DNA of 32,025 nucleotides from Desulfobacterales bacterium. Lineage in GTDB: Bacteria > Desulfobacterota > Desulfobacteria > Desulfobacterales > JAHEIW01. Within the stretch, counting starts at the first letter, position 1; every line of letters begins with the position of its first letter. Position numbers and translations under genes: made by a program. The stretch spans positions 2,729,933 through 2,761,957 of the forward strand of contig CP070746.1 of NCBI GenBank assembly GCA_020348305.1, written 5' to 3'. The notes under the pieces were generated by a model. The model was not told the origin of the DNA, did not search any database, and saw only the letters and a program-made list of their open reading frames with translations. Below are positions 14,474 through 21,493 of the stretch, in pieces.

Positions 14474-15897
14474 CCCAATGGATAATTTTTAGTTCGGAAC
14501 TGTATTACTTTCTTTGTGGGCTCGCATTCCTGGGATTGTCTATGACGAAGCGTTCCAATCCCCAGCAGGATTATTTTTTCGCGCTTGTTTTGGCATCCAT
14601 GGGTGTTGTGATCAGCTTGACGGCTGTCAGACTGGAGGGGCTTATCTTTTTTGAGGTCTACCGGGTGGATCTCTTCTCTCAGGTTTTCAAGGTGATGCTG
14701 GCGATCGGCCTTTTTCTAATTATCTGTATTTGTTCAGAGCTCGATGGTATTGAAAAGCGTCATCATGCGGATTTTTATCTTTTGCTATTTGTATGTACCC
14801 TGGCGATGATGATGCTGGTTAGCGCGATGCATCTGCTCAGTATTTATGTCGCCTTAGAGCTTTCCAGCTATTCCCTGTATATCCTGGTTGCCCTCAGAAG
14901 AGCAAAGGACGTTGGACTTGAGGCGGGTATCAAATACTTCTTGGTGGGGGTATTTGCATCGGCGGTGATGCTTTTTGGGATTGCGTTACTTTACAGCGCC
15001 ACAAAGGCAACTTATATCAAAGACCTCATCCATGTACTTCCCGGTGTTATGGATAAACCCATCACCGTTGTTGGGTTATTGCTGACACTCTGCGGATTTT
15101 TCTTCAAGCTGGCCGTTTTCCCTTTTCATTTCTGGGCCCCGGATGTTTATCAGGGAGCAGCTAATCAGACGACCGCATATATTGCAACCGCCTCAAAGGT
15201 TGCTGCAATTGCTATTCTTACCCGCATGGTGGCCTTAACCGGTAATGGAAGTATGTATCTGGTCCATGTGCTGGTGACCCTTTCGATTATCTCCATGACG
15301 GTTGGGAACCTCGCAGCCATCGTCCAAAGAGACATTAAACGGCTTCTGGCCTATTCGACCGTTGCCCATGCCGGCTATGTAATGATTGGGATTTTAAGTA
15401 TGAATGCCGCCGGCTATGCCAGCGCTATCTTTTATGCATTGGCATTGCTGGTAATGAAATTTACCGCATTCCTCGTCATAATCAAGGTAGCCGATGATGG
15501 TCGCAATCTGGAGGTTTCCCAACTGGCAGGATTGCATCGCCGCTCGCCGCTTTTGGCGATGGCGTTGATGATATCGGTCTTCAGCCTGGCAGGCATTCCA
15601 CCGACCATTGGGTTTACCGGTAAACTTCTTGTTTTTGCCGCCGCAATGCAAAAGGGATATTTCACTTTGGTGCTCATCGCAATGATCAATGTGGTGATTT
15701 CCCTTTACTACTATCTTTTAATTTTGAAGGCTGCTTATCTACTGGAACCCGATGAAGAACAGCCGATGCTTCACATTTCCCCTCCCATCAAGATGCTGAC
15801 CGGTGCATTGGTTGCGGTGATGGTTGTGGCAGGTATCTTCCCCCATCATCTGATTGAGCTGGCAATGGCGGCTGTTCGGGTTTTAATCCAGAACTAG
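14470..15897 (+). CDS. nuoN: NADH-quinone oxidoreductase subunit N
   Basis: NuoN is the third antiporter-like proton-pumping subunit, next to NuoK. The 475-residue product has the usual multi-helix profile. It keeps the TM5 Glu (VALELSSYSLYILVAL, about residues 126-141), the TM7 Lys with its loop (FFFKLAVFPFHFWAPDVYQGA, about residues 211-231), and VQRDIKRLLAYSTVAHAGYV in the second half. It starts within the nuoM stop (ATGA overlap), indicating coupled translation. It is the last gene of the operon; a hairpin terminator follows about 70 bp downstream. Confidence 0.95.
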   Translation: MTQWIIFSSELYYFLCGLAFLGLSMTKRSNPQQDYFFALVLASMGVVISLTAVRLEGLIFFEVYRVDLFSQVFKVMLAIGLFLIICICSELDGIEKRHHADFYLLLFVCTLAMMMLVSAMHLLSIYVALELSSYSLYILVALRRAKDVGLEAGIKYFLVGVFASAVMLFGIALLYSATKATYIKDLIHVLPGVMDKPITVVGLLLTLCGFFFKLAVFPFHFWAPDVYQGAANQTTAYIATASKVAAIAILTRMVALTGNGSMYLVHVLVTLSIISMTVGNLAAIVQRDIKRLLAYSTVAHAGYVMIGILSMNAAGYASAIFYALALLVMKFTAFLVIIKVADDGRNLEVSQLAGLHRRSPLLAMALMISVFSLAGIPPTIGFTGKLLVFAAAMQKGYFTLVLIAMINVVISLYYYLLILKAAYLLEPDEEQPMLHISPPIKMLTGALVAVMVVAGIFPHHLIELAMAAVRVLIQN

Positions 15898-15968
15898 TGT
15901 GGCAGGCTAATTGCGATAGTGCCTTGATAGTTTTGAATAGTTGTGAATATGTTGGTCATATCAGACAA

Positions 15969-15997
15969 AAAAAACCACGGACGTTATCCATGGTTTT
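15969..15997. terminator. Bidirectional intrinsic terminator between nuoN and the DUF1178 gene
   Basis: The stem AAAACCACGGA/TCCATGGTTTT (one mismatch, which is a G-U wobble in the minus transcript) has a 5-nt loop. It is followed by T5 on the + strand and by T8 on the - strand. It sits between two convergent genes and can serve both, more strongly the minus one. Confidence 0.75.
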
Positions 15998-16039
15998 TGA
16001 TTCTTGTTTCATGATCTTGTGTTGAAATTTAAAATCAGC

Positions 16040-16465
16040 CTATGTATCGGTATCCGGCGGTACTGGCATAGGAATTTTAAAAAATTTGATTCCTTCTTTT
16101 TTCAGCACCTTTTCTTCTTCTTTGGTGCTTACCCCTCTAATATTTCGCGGTTCAGCCGCGCCATAGTGGATTTTTAAGGCTTCTTTGGCAAAATCACATC
16201 CAACATCGTCGAAATTTTTTTCCACAAAATCGATGATTTCCTTTCCTGCTTTGGTTAATCGGTCATCCTTTGCCGTGCTTTGTTTCGGTTGAAGTGCTTG
16301 AGATGATTTTATGGCAAAGGTGGAAGGAATAATTGATACAGACGTATCGTTGCAAACCGGGCAGGCAATCATTCCCTTTTTTTGTTGATCAAGATATGCC
16401 TTTCGATCTTCAAACCATCCTTCAAACGCATGACCATTGACACATTGCAGATCATAGGCGATCAT
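16040..16465 (-). CDS. DUF1178 family protein (zinc-ribbon-like)
   Basis: The 141-residue product fits the DUF1178/COG5319 family. It has the N-terminal pattern MIAYDLQCVNGHAFEGWF, with Cys8 and His12 as possible metal ligands, then ACPVC (Cys35 and Cys38) after a Q-rich turn, and a C-terminal part predicted to be helical, ending EGIKFFKIPMPVPP. The N-terminal Cys/His pattern suggests a small zinc ribbon. The family's function is not established. The middle (residues 55-70) is low-complexity. The gene stands alone, convergent with nuoN and divergent from the SH3-domain gene. Its ribosome-binding site is weak (GGG about 10 bp upstream). Confidence 0.85.
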   Translation of the reverse strand: MIAYDLQCVNGHAFEGWFEDRKAYLDQQKKGMIACPVCNDTSVSIIPSTFAIKSSQALQPKQSTAKDDRLTKAGKEIIDFVEKNFDDVGCDFAKEALKIHYGAAEPRNIRGVSTKEEEKVLKKEGIKFFKIPMPVPPDTDT

Positions 16466-16582
16466 CTATAAACACCCGTACCTTTTTGAAATTTGTCTTT
16501 TGGAAATTTATAATAATATTAGGCTAATACATCCCAATAACTATTAAAAGTAGCATAAATGGCAATAATTTAAAATAAATTA

Positions 16583-16610
16583 TTGACAAAATTTACAATT
16601 TTAACAGAAT
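16583..16610 (+). promoter_or_regulatory. Candidate promoter for the SH3-domain protein gene
   Basis: A perfect TTGACA (16583-16588) with a possible -10 CAGAAT (16605-16610, 4 of 6) at 16 bp spacing lies in a very A/T-rich gap upstream of the gene starting at 16731. The -10 choice is uncertain; AATATT three bases further on is an alternative. Confidence 0.35.
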
Positions 16611-16730
16611 ATTGTAAAATATATCTTAAATCGATTTGGGTCAATCCAAAATATACATCATCAGACGAACTACCTTTGGTTATACAGAAATTCACAGAGG
16701 TTCTTAAAAATTTGCGGGGAGAAACTATCT

Positions 16731-17393
16731 ATGAAGCTGCTGAATGTTTTAATTGGTTTAATTGGGTTTTTTTTTCTGGTATTTTCTGGAATTGTTTATG
16801 CAGAAACAATGTATGTGACCGATGTCTTGCGACTCACTTTACGAACTGGCCAGAGTACGGATTATAAAATAATCGCTGTCATTGAATCCGGCCAGGAAGT
16901 CGAAGTTCTCCAACCCGGCGAAGAGTGGTCTAGTGTGCGACTCTCTAATGGAAAAGAAGGATGGGTGTTGACCAGATATCTGACCCCTAACGAAACCAAC
17001 AATATTAAGCTGGAACGATTGGAACAAAAACATAAAAATCTAATGGCTCAAGCCGCGGTATTGCTTGAGGAAAATACCAAACTGAAAAATGAAAGCCAAA
17101 AGCTCGGCCAGGCGTTGGCTGAAAACGAGAAAACGCTCAACAAAACTCAGAGTGATTTTGAAAGCCTAAAAACAGATTCAGCTGAATTTATAAATCTAAG
17201 AAAAAAATATGAAAAGACCTCTAAGCAGTTGGCCGAAAAATCTCTGCGGCTTGCGGAACTTGAAGATCAAATTTCAAAACTTACACTCTATCATATCATG
17301 AAATGGTTTTTACTTGGCGCAGGTGTTATGCTTGTTGGTTTTATAGCAGGGTTCGGTGCCAAACGACAGCGTCGGAGACCCTCTTTGTTATAA
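16731..17393 (+). CDS. SH3-domain membrane protein, YgiM/TIGR04211-like
   Basis: The 220-residue product has a signal-peptide-like hydrophobic N-terminus (residues 5-24, possible cleavage after VYA). A bacterial SH3 domain follows at residues about 26-87 (LTLRTGQSTDYKIIAVIESGQEVEVL, WSSVRLSNGKEGWVLTRYL). Next comes a long Glu/Lys/Leu-rich coiled coil at about 95-185, then a C-terminal membrane helix (residues about 190-210) with a positively charged tail (KRQRRR). This order is that of the TIGR04211/YgiM family. Such proteins are thought to act at the inner membrane with the SH3 and coiled-coil parts in the periplasm; the exact role is not established. GGGGAGA lies about 9 bp before the ATG. 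No operon partner is evident. Confidence 0.85.
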   Translation: MKLLNVLIGLIGFFFLVFSGIVYAETMYVTDVLRLTLRTGQSTDYKIIAVIESGQEVEVLQPGEEWSSVRLSNGKEGWVLTRYLTPNETNNIKLERLEQKHKNLMAQAAVLLEENTKLKNESQKLGQALAENEKTLNKTQSDFESLKTDSAEFINLRKKYEKTSKQLAEKSLRLAELEDQISKLTLYHIMKWFLLGAGVMLVGFIAGFGAKRQRRRPSLL

Positions 17394-17592
17394 GGAAATT
17401 CTCTTGTTCGGCGTCCGCGGCAGGTGCCAAGCAATGAGAATCGGAAAAGATTCGGCTTTAATGACCCCAATATGCATGTCTGCCTAATGTGAGATATAAT
17501 TGTTTTTTCAGCTATCCTTGAATTTTTTTGGCCAATAACCAACTTCAATCGATTGACAATCTGAATACACCTATGCAATATGGACTTCTTGA

Positions 17593-17621
17593 TTGACACA
17601 CCTACCGAATATTATTATATT
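17593..17621 (+). promoter_or_regulatory. Sigma70-type promoter for the CorC/HlyC family gene
   Basis: TTGACA (17593-17598), an optimal 17-bp spacer, and TATATT (17616-17621, 5 of 6) match the consensus well. The start would lie near 17628, giving a leader of about 190 nt. The remaining parts of the 424-bp gap 17394-17817 show no gene; a small GAATC/GATTC hairpin near 17431-17446 is too weak to call. Confidence 0.6.
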
Positions 17622-17817
17622 ATTTTTATATAACCGAAGTTGTGATCCTAGATACCGGTATTAAAAATCTTTTCAGAAAGGTAACCTTTAGCAGGGCTTA
17701 AAGCGCATCATTTTTTCTGGCCAATGCTTTCTGAGAGGAGCAGCCATTATTCAACTGATAAGAGAATCATCTCTAATCTCTTTGATTTTGGTATCTTAGC
17801 CAGGAACATATACATAT

Positions 17818-19074
17818 ATGTTAGTTGATCAAATCGTGGTCTTATCCTTCTTGCTTGTGCTCTCCGGATTTTTTTCCTCCGCAGAGACCGCCCTATTTTC
17901 TATCAGTAAAGCCAAAGCCATACATCTCGCTAAAGAAAAAGGCATTACCAATGCGTTGATTAAGAAGATGAAGGATGATCCGCATCGGTTGCTTTCGACA
18001 ATCCTCATCGGAAATAATCTTGTGAATGTTGGTGCTTCGGCTATCGCTACTGCGATCACTATCAAATTAGTATCCAGCAATGCGGTCGGCATTGCCACCG
18101 GAATCATGACATTTCTTATTCTGATCTTTGGTGAGATATTCCCCAAATCGATTGCCACCAGAAACAATATTCTGATTGCCCGAATCGTGATATTTCCCAT
18201 CTATTGGCTGTCCATTTTATTTTATCCGATTATTGTGTTTCTGAATTTTATTCCCAAACTTACCGGAAAGATAAAAAGAAAACCGAAAGTCACCGAAGAA
18301 GAATTGATGACGATGGTTGAAGTCGTGGAAGAGGAGGGGGAGATTAAAGAGGAAGAAAAAGAACTTATTCACAACATTTTCGAATTTGATGATACCAACG
18401 CCTCTGAGATCATGACCCCCAGAGCGGATATGTTTGTTGTCGACGTTGATGAAGAATTTAAGCTGGAAGAAGTCGTAAAGTCCGGATTTACCAGAATCCC
18501 AGTGATTGAGGGCGACATTGATCATGTCATCGGCATGTTAAACGTCAAAGATCTCCTAATGCATCAGGCTACTTCAAGCGATAAGGTTGATGTCCGCAAA
18601 ATTATGCGGGAACCCTATTTTGTTCCGGAGAATAAAAAGCTGGATAATTTGCTGCAAGAATTTAAGAAAAGAAAACAACATATGGCTATTGTGGTTGACG
18701 AGCATGGCGGGGTGTCGGGCTTGATAACTCTTGAAGATGCACTTGAAGAGATCGTTGGAGAAATTATTGATGAGACGGACAAATTTGAACCACATATTGT
18801 GAAAATTAAACCCAACGAGTGGAGTGTTCTAGGAAAATCGGAAATTGATGAGGTGAATGAAAAGATAAATATGAGTATTCCTGATTCCAAGGGATATGAT
18901 ACATTTTCCGGTTATGTGCTCGATCAAATTGGCCGAATTCCTCAAGAAAAAGAAGAAATATCTATCGGTGATTTTATTGTTACCGTAAAGGAGATGGAGG
19001 GCAACAGAATAAAAAAATATATTGTCATGCAAAATAAAAAAGTTCATCCACGCCAAGAAAGTGCTCTGCCTTAG
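17818..19074 (+). CDS. CorC/HlyC family (CNNM-like) membrane protein with CBS pair
   Basis: The 418-residue product has the three-part layout of this family. The N-terminal DUF21/CNNM membrane domain covers residues 1 to about 150 and includes SGFFSSAETALFSIS, LIGNNLVNVGASAIAT and FGEIFPKSIATRNN. Two CBS domains cover about 195-320 (ASEIMTPRADMFVVD, TRIPVIEGDIDHVIGMLNVKDLL, MAIVVDEHGGVSGLITLEDALEEIVGEI). A C-terminal CorC_HlyC domain covers about 335-410. Members are linked to Mg/Co ion efflux or homeostasis; the old name hemolysin C is misleading. The ATG has AGGA about 12 bp upstream. It ends in a marked hairpin and is convergent with the PilZ gene. Length is typical. Confidence 0.9.
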   Translation: MLVDQIVVLSFLLVLSGFFSSAETALFSISKAKAIHLAKEKGITNALIKKMKDDPHRLLSTILIGNNLVNVGASAIATAITIKLVSSNAVGIATGIMTFLILIFGEIFPKSIATRNNILIARIVIFPIYWLSILFYPIIVFLNFIPKLTGKIKRKPKVTEEELMTMVEVVEEEGEIKEEEKELIHNIFEFDDTNASEIMTPRADMFVVDVDEEFKLEEVVKSGFTRIPVIEGDIDHVIGMLNVKDLLMHQATSSDKVDVRKIMREPYFVPENKKLDNLLQEFKKRKQHMAIVVDEHGGVSGLITLEDALEEIVGEIIDETDKFEPHIVKIKPNEWSVLGKSEIDEVNEKINMSIPDSKGYDTFSGYVLDQIGRIPQEKEEISIGDFIVTVKEMEGNRIKKYIVMQNKKVHPRQESALP

Positions 19075-19102
19075 TACGTAATTGAAATAATCCATTCAAA
19101 TC

Positions 19103-19136
19103 AAATAAGGCAGAGATGAGTCGCTCTGCCTTATTT
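19103..19136 (+). terminator. Strong hairpin terminator after the CorC/HlyC family gene
   Basis: A perfect 13-bp stem, AAATAAGGCAGAG/CTCTGCCTTATTT (19103-19115 with 19124-19136), has an 8-nt loop and is followed by AATCATTTTTTCC. The right arm's GCTCTGCCTTA also occurs at 19063-19073 across the stop codon of the preceding gene, giving an alternative pairing partner for the left arm. Confidence 0.8.
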
Positions 19137-19151
19137 AATCATTTTTTCCAA

Positions 19152-19541
19152 CTATTTTTCATGCTCTAAAATATTGAACTGCACGCCGAATCCATTCGAG
19201 CCAGTCCAGATGATTTTACTTTTTGATCGAATTGGAATTTCAAAATTTGGAAAAAAGAAGCTTTGAGAGATTTTCAAGTTCACAGGAAACAAGTGCCCGC
19301 TTTCGATGAAGGCTCCGCCAAGACTTATGTTTCGAATTATATCTTTATGAGCCTGATCCCCGACCATGTACTCCGTAATAATGGAACATGGTGTTCGTGG
19401 ATGTCTCCTTTGATCTCTTTTTTCCCAATTATTTAATAAGCGTGTAAGAATGCGAATTTCATCAATGGTTAGATTGTTAATTAATTCAGATAACCTTTGG
19501 GTTGCTGAGCGTTTGTCGAATCTGTTGATTGAGGAAGCCAT
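19152..19541 (-). CDS. PilZ domain protein (probable c-di-GMP receptor)
   Basis: The 129-residue product has an N-terminal helical stretch (residues 1-40) and a PilZ domain from about residue 44. The c-di-GMP-binding motifs are both present: the Arg-rich RRHPR segment (about residues 45-49, RxxxR type) and NISLGGAFIES (about residues 71-81, matching [D/N]xSxxG). PilZ proteins act as cytoplasmic effectors of cyclic di-GMP, affecting motility, adhesion or exopolysaccharide; the target here is unknown. GGAGG lies a few bases before the ATG. The downstream gene on the same strand is off the other side of a terminator, so this gene is probably last in its unit, 89 bp after the LapA-like gene. Confidence 0.85.
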   Translation of the reverse strand: MASSINRFDKRSATQRLSELINNLTIDEIRILTRLLNNWEKRDQRRHPRTPCSIITEYMVGDQAHKDIIRNISLGGAFIESGHLFPVNLKISQSFFFPNFEIPIRSKSKIIWTGSNGFGVQFNILEHEK

Positions 19542-19630
19542 TGTGTGCCTCCTTTTTCTGAAGAATTAATATAACTGCGGACGCGTCAGATTGTGAAGAC
19601 CGTAAATGAGAAACTACCAAACTCGGAAAA

Positions 19631-20092
19631 TTAGGTCGTTATTTGAGTCTCCTCGTCTTTTTCATCAGCGGTTTTTTCGTCAGAGTCCTTCTCTTCAGGG
19701 ATTTTTTCGTCAGAGATAATTTTTTCAGGGCGTTTTTCTACAAGGGTTTTTTCGTCAAAGAATTTTTTTTCAGGAAATTTTTCTTCAGCTTTTTGATCCC
19801 ATGGTTTTACTTCTTTCTTCTTTTCTTTTTCAGCCCTTGCTTTTAGATCGTTATTTTCATTTTCCAAGACTTTGATCTTTTTACGCTGATGAAATCGGTT
19901 GGTGAGGCCAATGATCATTCCAATAAAGATACCGATGATCGCACAACCATAGGCAAGAATGTAAAGCGGGAAATCCTGACTATGGAGGCCAAAATAAAAA
20001 TGTAGTTTCACGAGTTGATCGTTTTTGATACCGAACGTGACTAAGAAAAGAAGCATGATAACTAGACCCGTTGCCTTAAGATAGCCTTTCAT
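19631..20092 (-). CDS. LapA-domain (DUF1049)-like membrane protein with Lys/Glu-rich tail
   Basis: The 153-residue product starts with two membrane helices (about residues 7-22 and 42-64) separated by NDQLVKLHFYFGLHSQDFPLYIL, the pattern of the LapA/YciS domain linked to lipopolysaccharide assembly in enterobacteria. A cytoplasmic coiled-coil-like stretch follows (about residues 66-95). The last about 55 residues are almost only Lys, Glu, Asp and a few hydrophobics in repeats of a D/E-E-K core. The DNA under this tail is itself an imperfect tandem repeat. AGGAG precedes the ATG. The tail is not part of the LapA family as I know it and may be a recently expanded low-complexity region. Confidence 0.7.
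   Translation of the reverse strand: MKGYLKATGLVIMLLFLVTFGIKNDQLVKLHFYFGLHSQDFPLYILAYGCAIIGIFIGMIIGLTNRFHQRKKIKVLENENNDLKARAEKEKKKEVKPWDQKAEEKFPEKKFFDEKTLVEKRPEKIISDEKIPEEKDSDEKTADEKDEETQITT
19640..19795 (-). repeat. Imperfect in-frame tandem repeat encoding a Glu-Lys tail
   Basis: On the + strand, motifs like TTTTTCGTCAGAG, TTCTTCAGG and TTTTTTCAGG recur several times with about 24-30 bp spacing. Read on the - strand they encode successive D/E-E-K blocks of the LapA-like protein. The copies differ by substitutions but stay in frame. Confidence 0.55.
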
Positions 20093-20126
20093 TTTTTGTC
20101 TCCTGAGCTGTGATCAGTAAATATTG

Positions 20127-20156
20127 ATTCTAAAAAGCTGCTTTCAATTTAAGCAA
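20127..20156 (-). promoter_or_regulatory. Candidate promoter of the LapA-like/PilZ gene pair
   Basis: On the - strand, TTGCTT (20156-20151) and TAGAAT (20132-20127, 5 of 6) are separated by 18 bp, about 35 bp upstream of the ATG at 20092. The -35 match is weak. The rest of the 316-bp gap 20093-20408 shows no gene; a short CGCCGG/CCGGCG hairpin straddles the epmA stop (20403-20425) without a T tract. Confidence 0.35.
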
Positions 20157-20408
20157 AAAGACAGGGAATGAAGTGGCCCATCGGGTAAGAATTTTTTAAC
20201 TAATTCTTGGATTAACCGAATCTTATCATAAAAAATCTCGAGTTGAAAGCAAATGGTGCAATCGATTTTTGGCTTTCTCACAACCGTTTATATAGGATAC
20301 GTATTTTGACTTCCACCAGGAGGCAATTCGATTATCAAATTTTAATAATCAGCATCACGCATATGAGCACCAGAATCAGGCATCTGTCAACCAAGAACCA
20401 GCCGCCGG

Positions 20409-21329
20409 TCATAGTTCTTCCGGCGTAAACGCCACAACCTCATCGATTGTTGCCGTATCGGTAAAAAGCATAACCAATCGGTCAATTCCAAGGGCGTTGC
20501 CTGCTGCATCCGGCATATCTGTTAGCGCGTTGAGAAATTTTTGTGGCAACGGATAAACGCGCTTTCCGGTTGATTTGCGAAAGTTTCGTTCTTGCTCAAA
20601 TCGCTTGTGTTGCTCATCCGGATCGGTCAGTTCGGTAAATCCATTGCACAGCTCCAACCCGCCGATGTATAGTTCAAACCGTTCAGCCACGGACTTGTCT
20701 CCCGGTTTTAAAATGGCCAATGCTGCCTGAGAGGCCGGATAATCATAAATAAATACCGGATTTTCCAATCCGAGGCGAGGTTCGATTTCTTCAACCATTA
20801 CTTCGTCAAAGCTGCCTTTCTCTAAAGCGATTTCCATTGAAACAGAAGCATATTTGGCAAACGCTTCAGATACGGTTAGTCTAGACCACGGTGTTTCGAG
20901 GTTAATTTGAACACCCTGATAGGTTATCGTATCACCCACATTCAGTTGTCCTGCAATAAGGCCGATCAGCTCTGCTGTTTGTTGCATGAGATCAACATAG
21001 GTGTACCCCGCGGTGTACCATTCCAGCATCGTTAGTTCAGGCAAGTGCCTGCGGCCGCGTTCGGCCTTGCGGAAACACTTGCAGATCTGGAAAATTAGTG
21101 TATATCCGGTGGCCAGCAGTCGTTTCATATAAAGCTCGGGTGATGTCTGTAAAAAACACTCTTCAGAGGCTATCGCATCAATATGGGCCTCCGGTGCCGG
21201 CGCGGGAATCCGGATGGGTGTATCAACTTCCAAAAAATTTCGGGTGATAAAAAATTTGCGAATGGTTTGGATGATCTGAGCTCTGGTTTTCAGATTATCT
21301 CTTCGATTTATTTGTATGTAGCTACTCAT
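20409..21329 (-). CDS. epmA: Elongation factor P-lysine ligase (EpmA/PoxA/GenX)
   Basis: EpmA is a class II lysyl-tRNA-synthetase-like enzyme without an anticodon domain that attaches beta-lysine (or lysine) to a conserved Lys of translation factor EF-P. The 306-residue product is the right length (E. coli 325). It has motif 1-like EVDTPIRIPAPAPEAHI (about residues 34-50), SPELYMKRLL (63-72), motif 2 FRKAERGRRHLPELTMLEWY (86-105), GGLELCNGFTEL (about 226-237), and motif 3 GNALGIDRLVMLF near the C-terminus. A full lysyl-tRNA synthetase would carry an N-terminal OB domain, absent here. Partners EpmB and EF-P are not in this window. It is divergent from the efflux operon; its ribosome-binding site is not strong. 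Confidence 0.92.
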   Translation of the reverse strand: MSSYIQINRRDNLKTRAQIIQTIRKFFITRNFLEVDTPIRIPAPAPEAHIDAIASEECFLQTSPELYMKRLLATGYTLIFQICKCFRKAERGRRHLPELTMLEWYTAGYTYVDLMQQTAELIGLIAGQLNVGDTITYQGVQINLETPWSRLTVSEAFAKYASVSMEIALEKGSFDEVMVEEIEPRLGLENPVFIYDYPASQAALAILKPGDKSVAERFELYIGGLELCNGFTELTDPDEQHKRFEQERNFRKSTGKRVYPLPQKFLNALTDMPDAAGNALGIDRLVMLFTDTATIDEVVAFTPEEL

Positions 21330-21388
21330 GGGAAATAGGTATTTTATATCAAATCGGGTTGGTGTGAAATTGGAGATCCCGAAGATGG

Positions 21389-21417
21389 TTGACCATTGAT
21401 AAGATCCTCATTAAAGT
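21389..21417 (+). promoter_or_regulatory. Candidate promoter of the ABC-2 efflux operon
   Basis: TTGACC (21389-21394, 5 of 6), a 17-bp spacer and TAAAGT (21412-21417, 4 of 6) lie in the epmA/efflux divergent gap. A start would fall near 21424, just before two inverted repeats. Confidence 0.4.
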
Positions 21418-21430
21418 GTTATTAAGCTTC

Positions 21431-21477
21431 TTTCTTGAATAAAACAAGAAAAAGATGCTAATAAGTCCTTTATTAGC
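21431..21477 (+). promoter_or_regulatory. Two adjacent inverted repeats in the efflux operon leader
   Basis: TTTCTTG/CAAGAAA (21431-21437 with 21445-21451) and the perfect 8-bp GCTAATAA/TTATTAGC (21457-21464 with 21470-21477) lie one after the other, the second ending 5 bp before the GGAGG. They may be operators for a TetR-type repressor, by analogy with the E. coli ybh operon, or RNA hairpins. No regulator gene is present in the window. Confidence 0.45.
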
Positions 21478-21493
21478 AAGGCGGAGGTAGAAT

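Noticed and set aside
17431-17446. Small GAATC/GATTC hairpin after the SH3-domain protein gene as a terminator.
   Set aside because: The stem has only five A/T-rich pairs and no T tract follows directly.
20385-20425. Short ACCA-containing run and GC hairpin after epmA as a further heptad element or terminator.
   Set aside because: Fewer than four units can be phased, and the hairpin lacks a T tract; too short to separate from chance.
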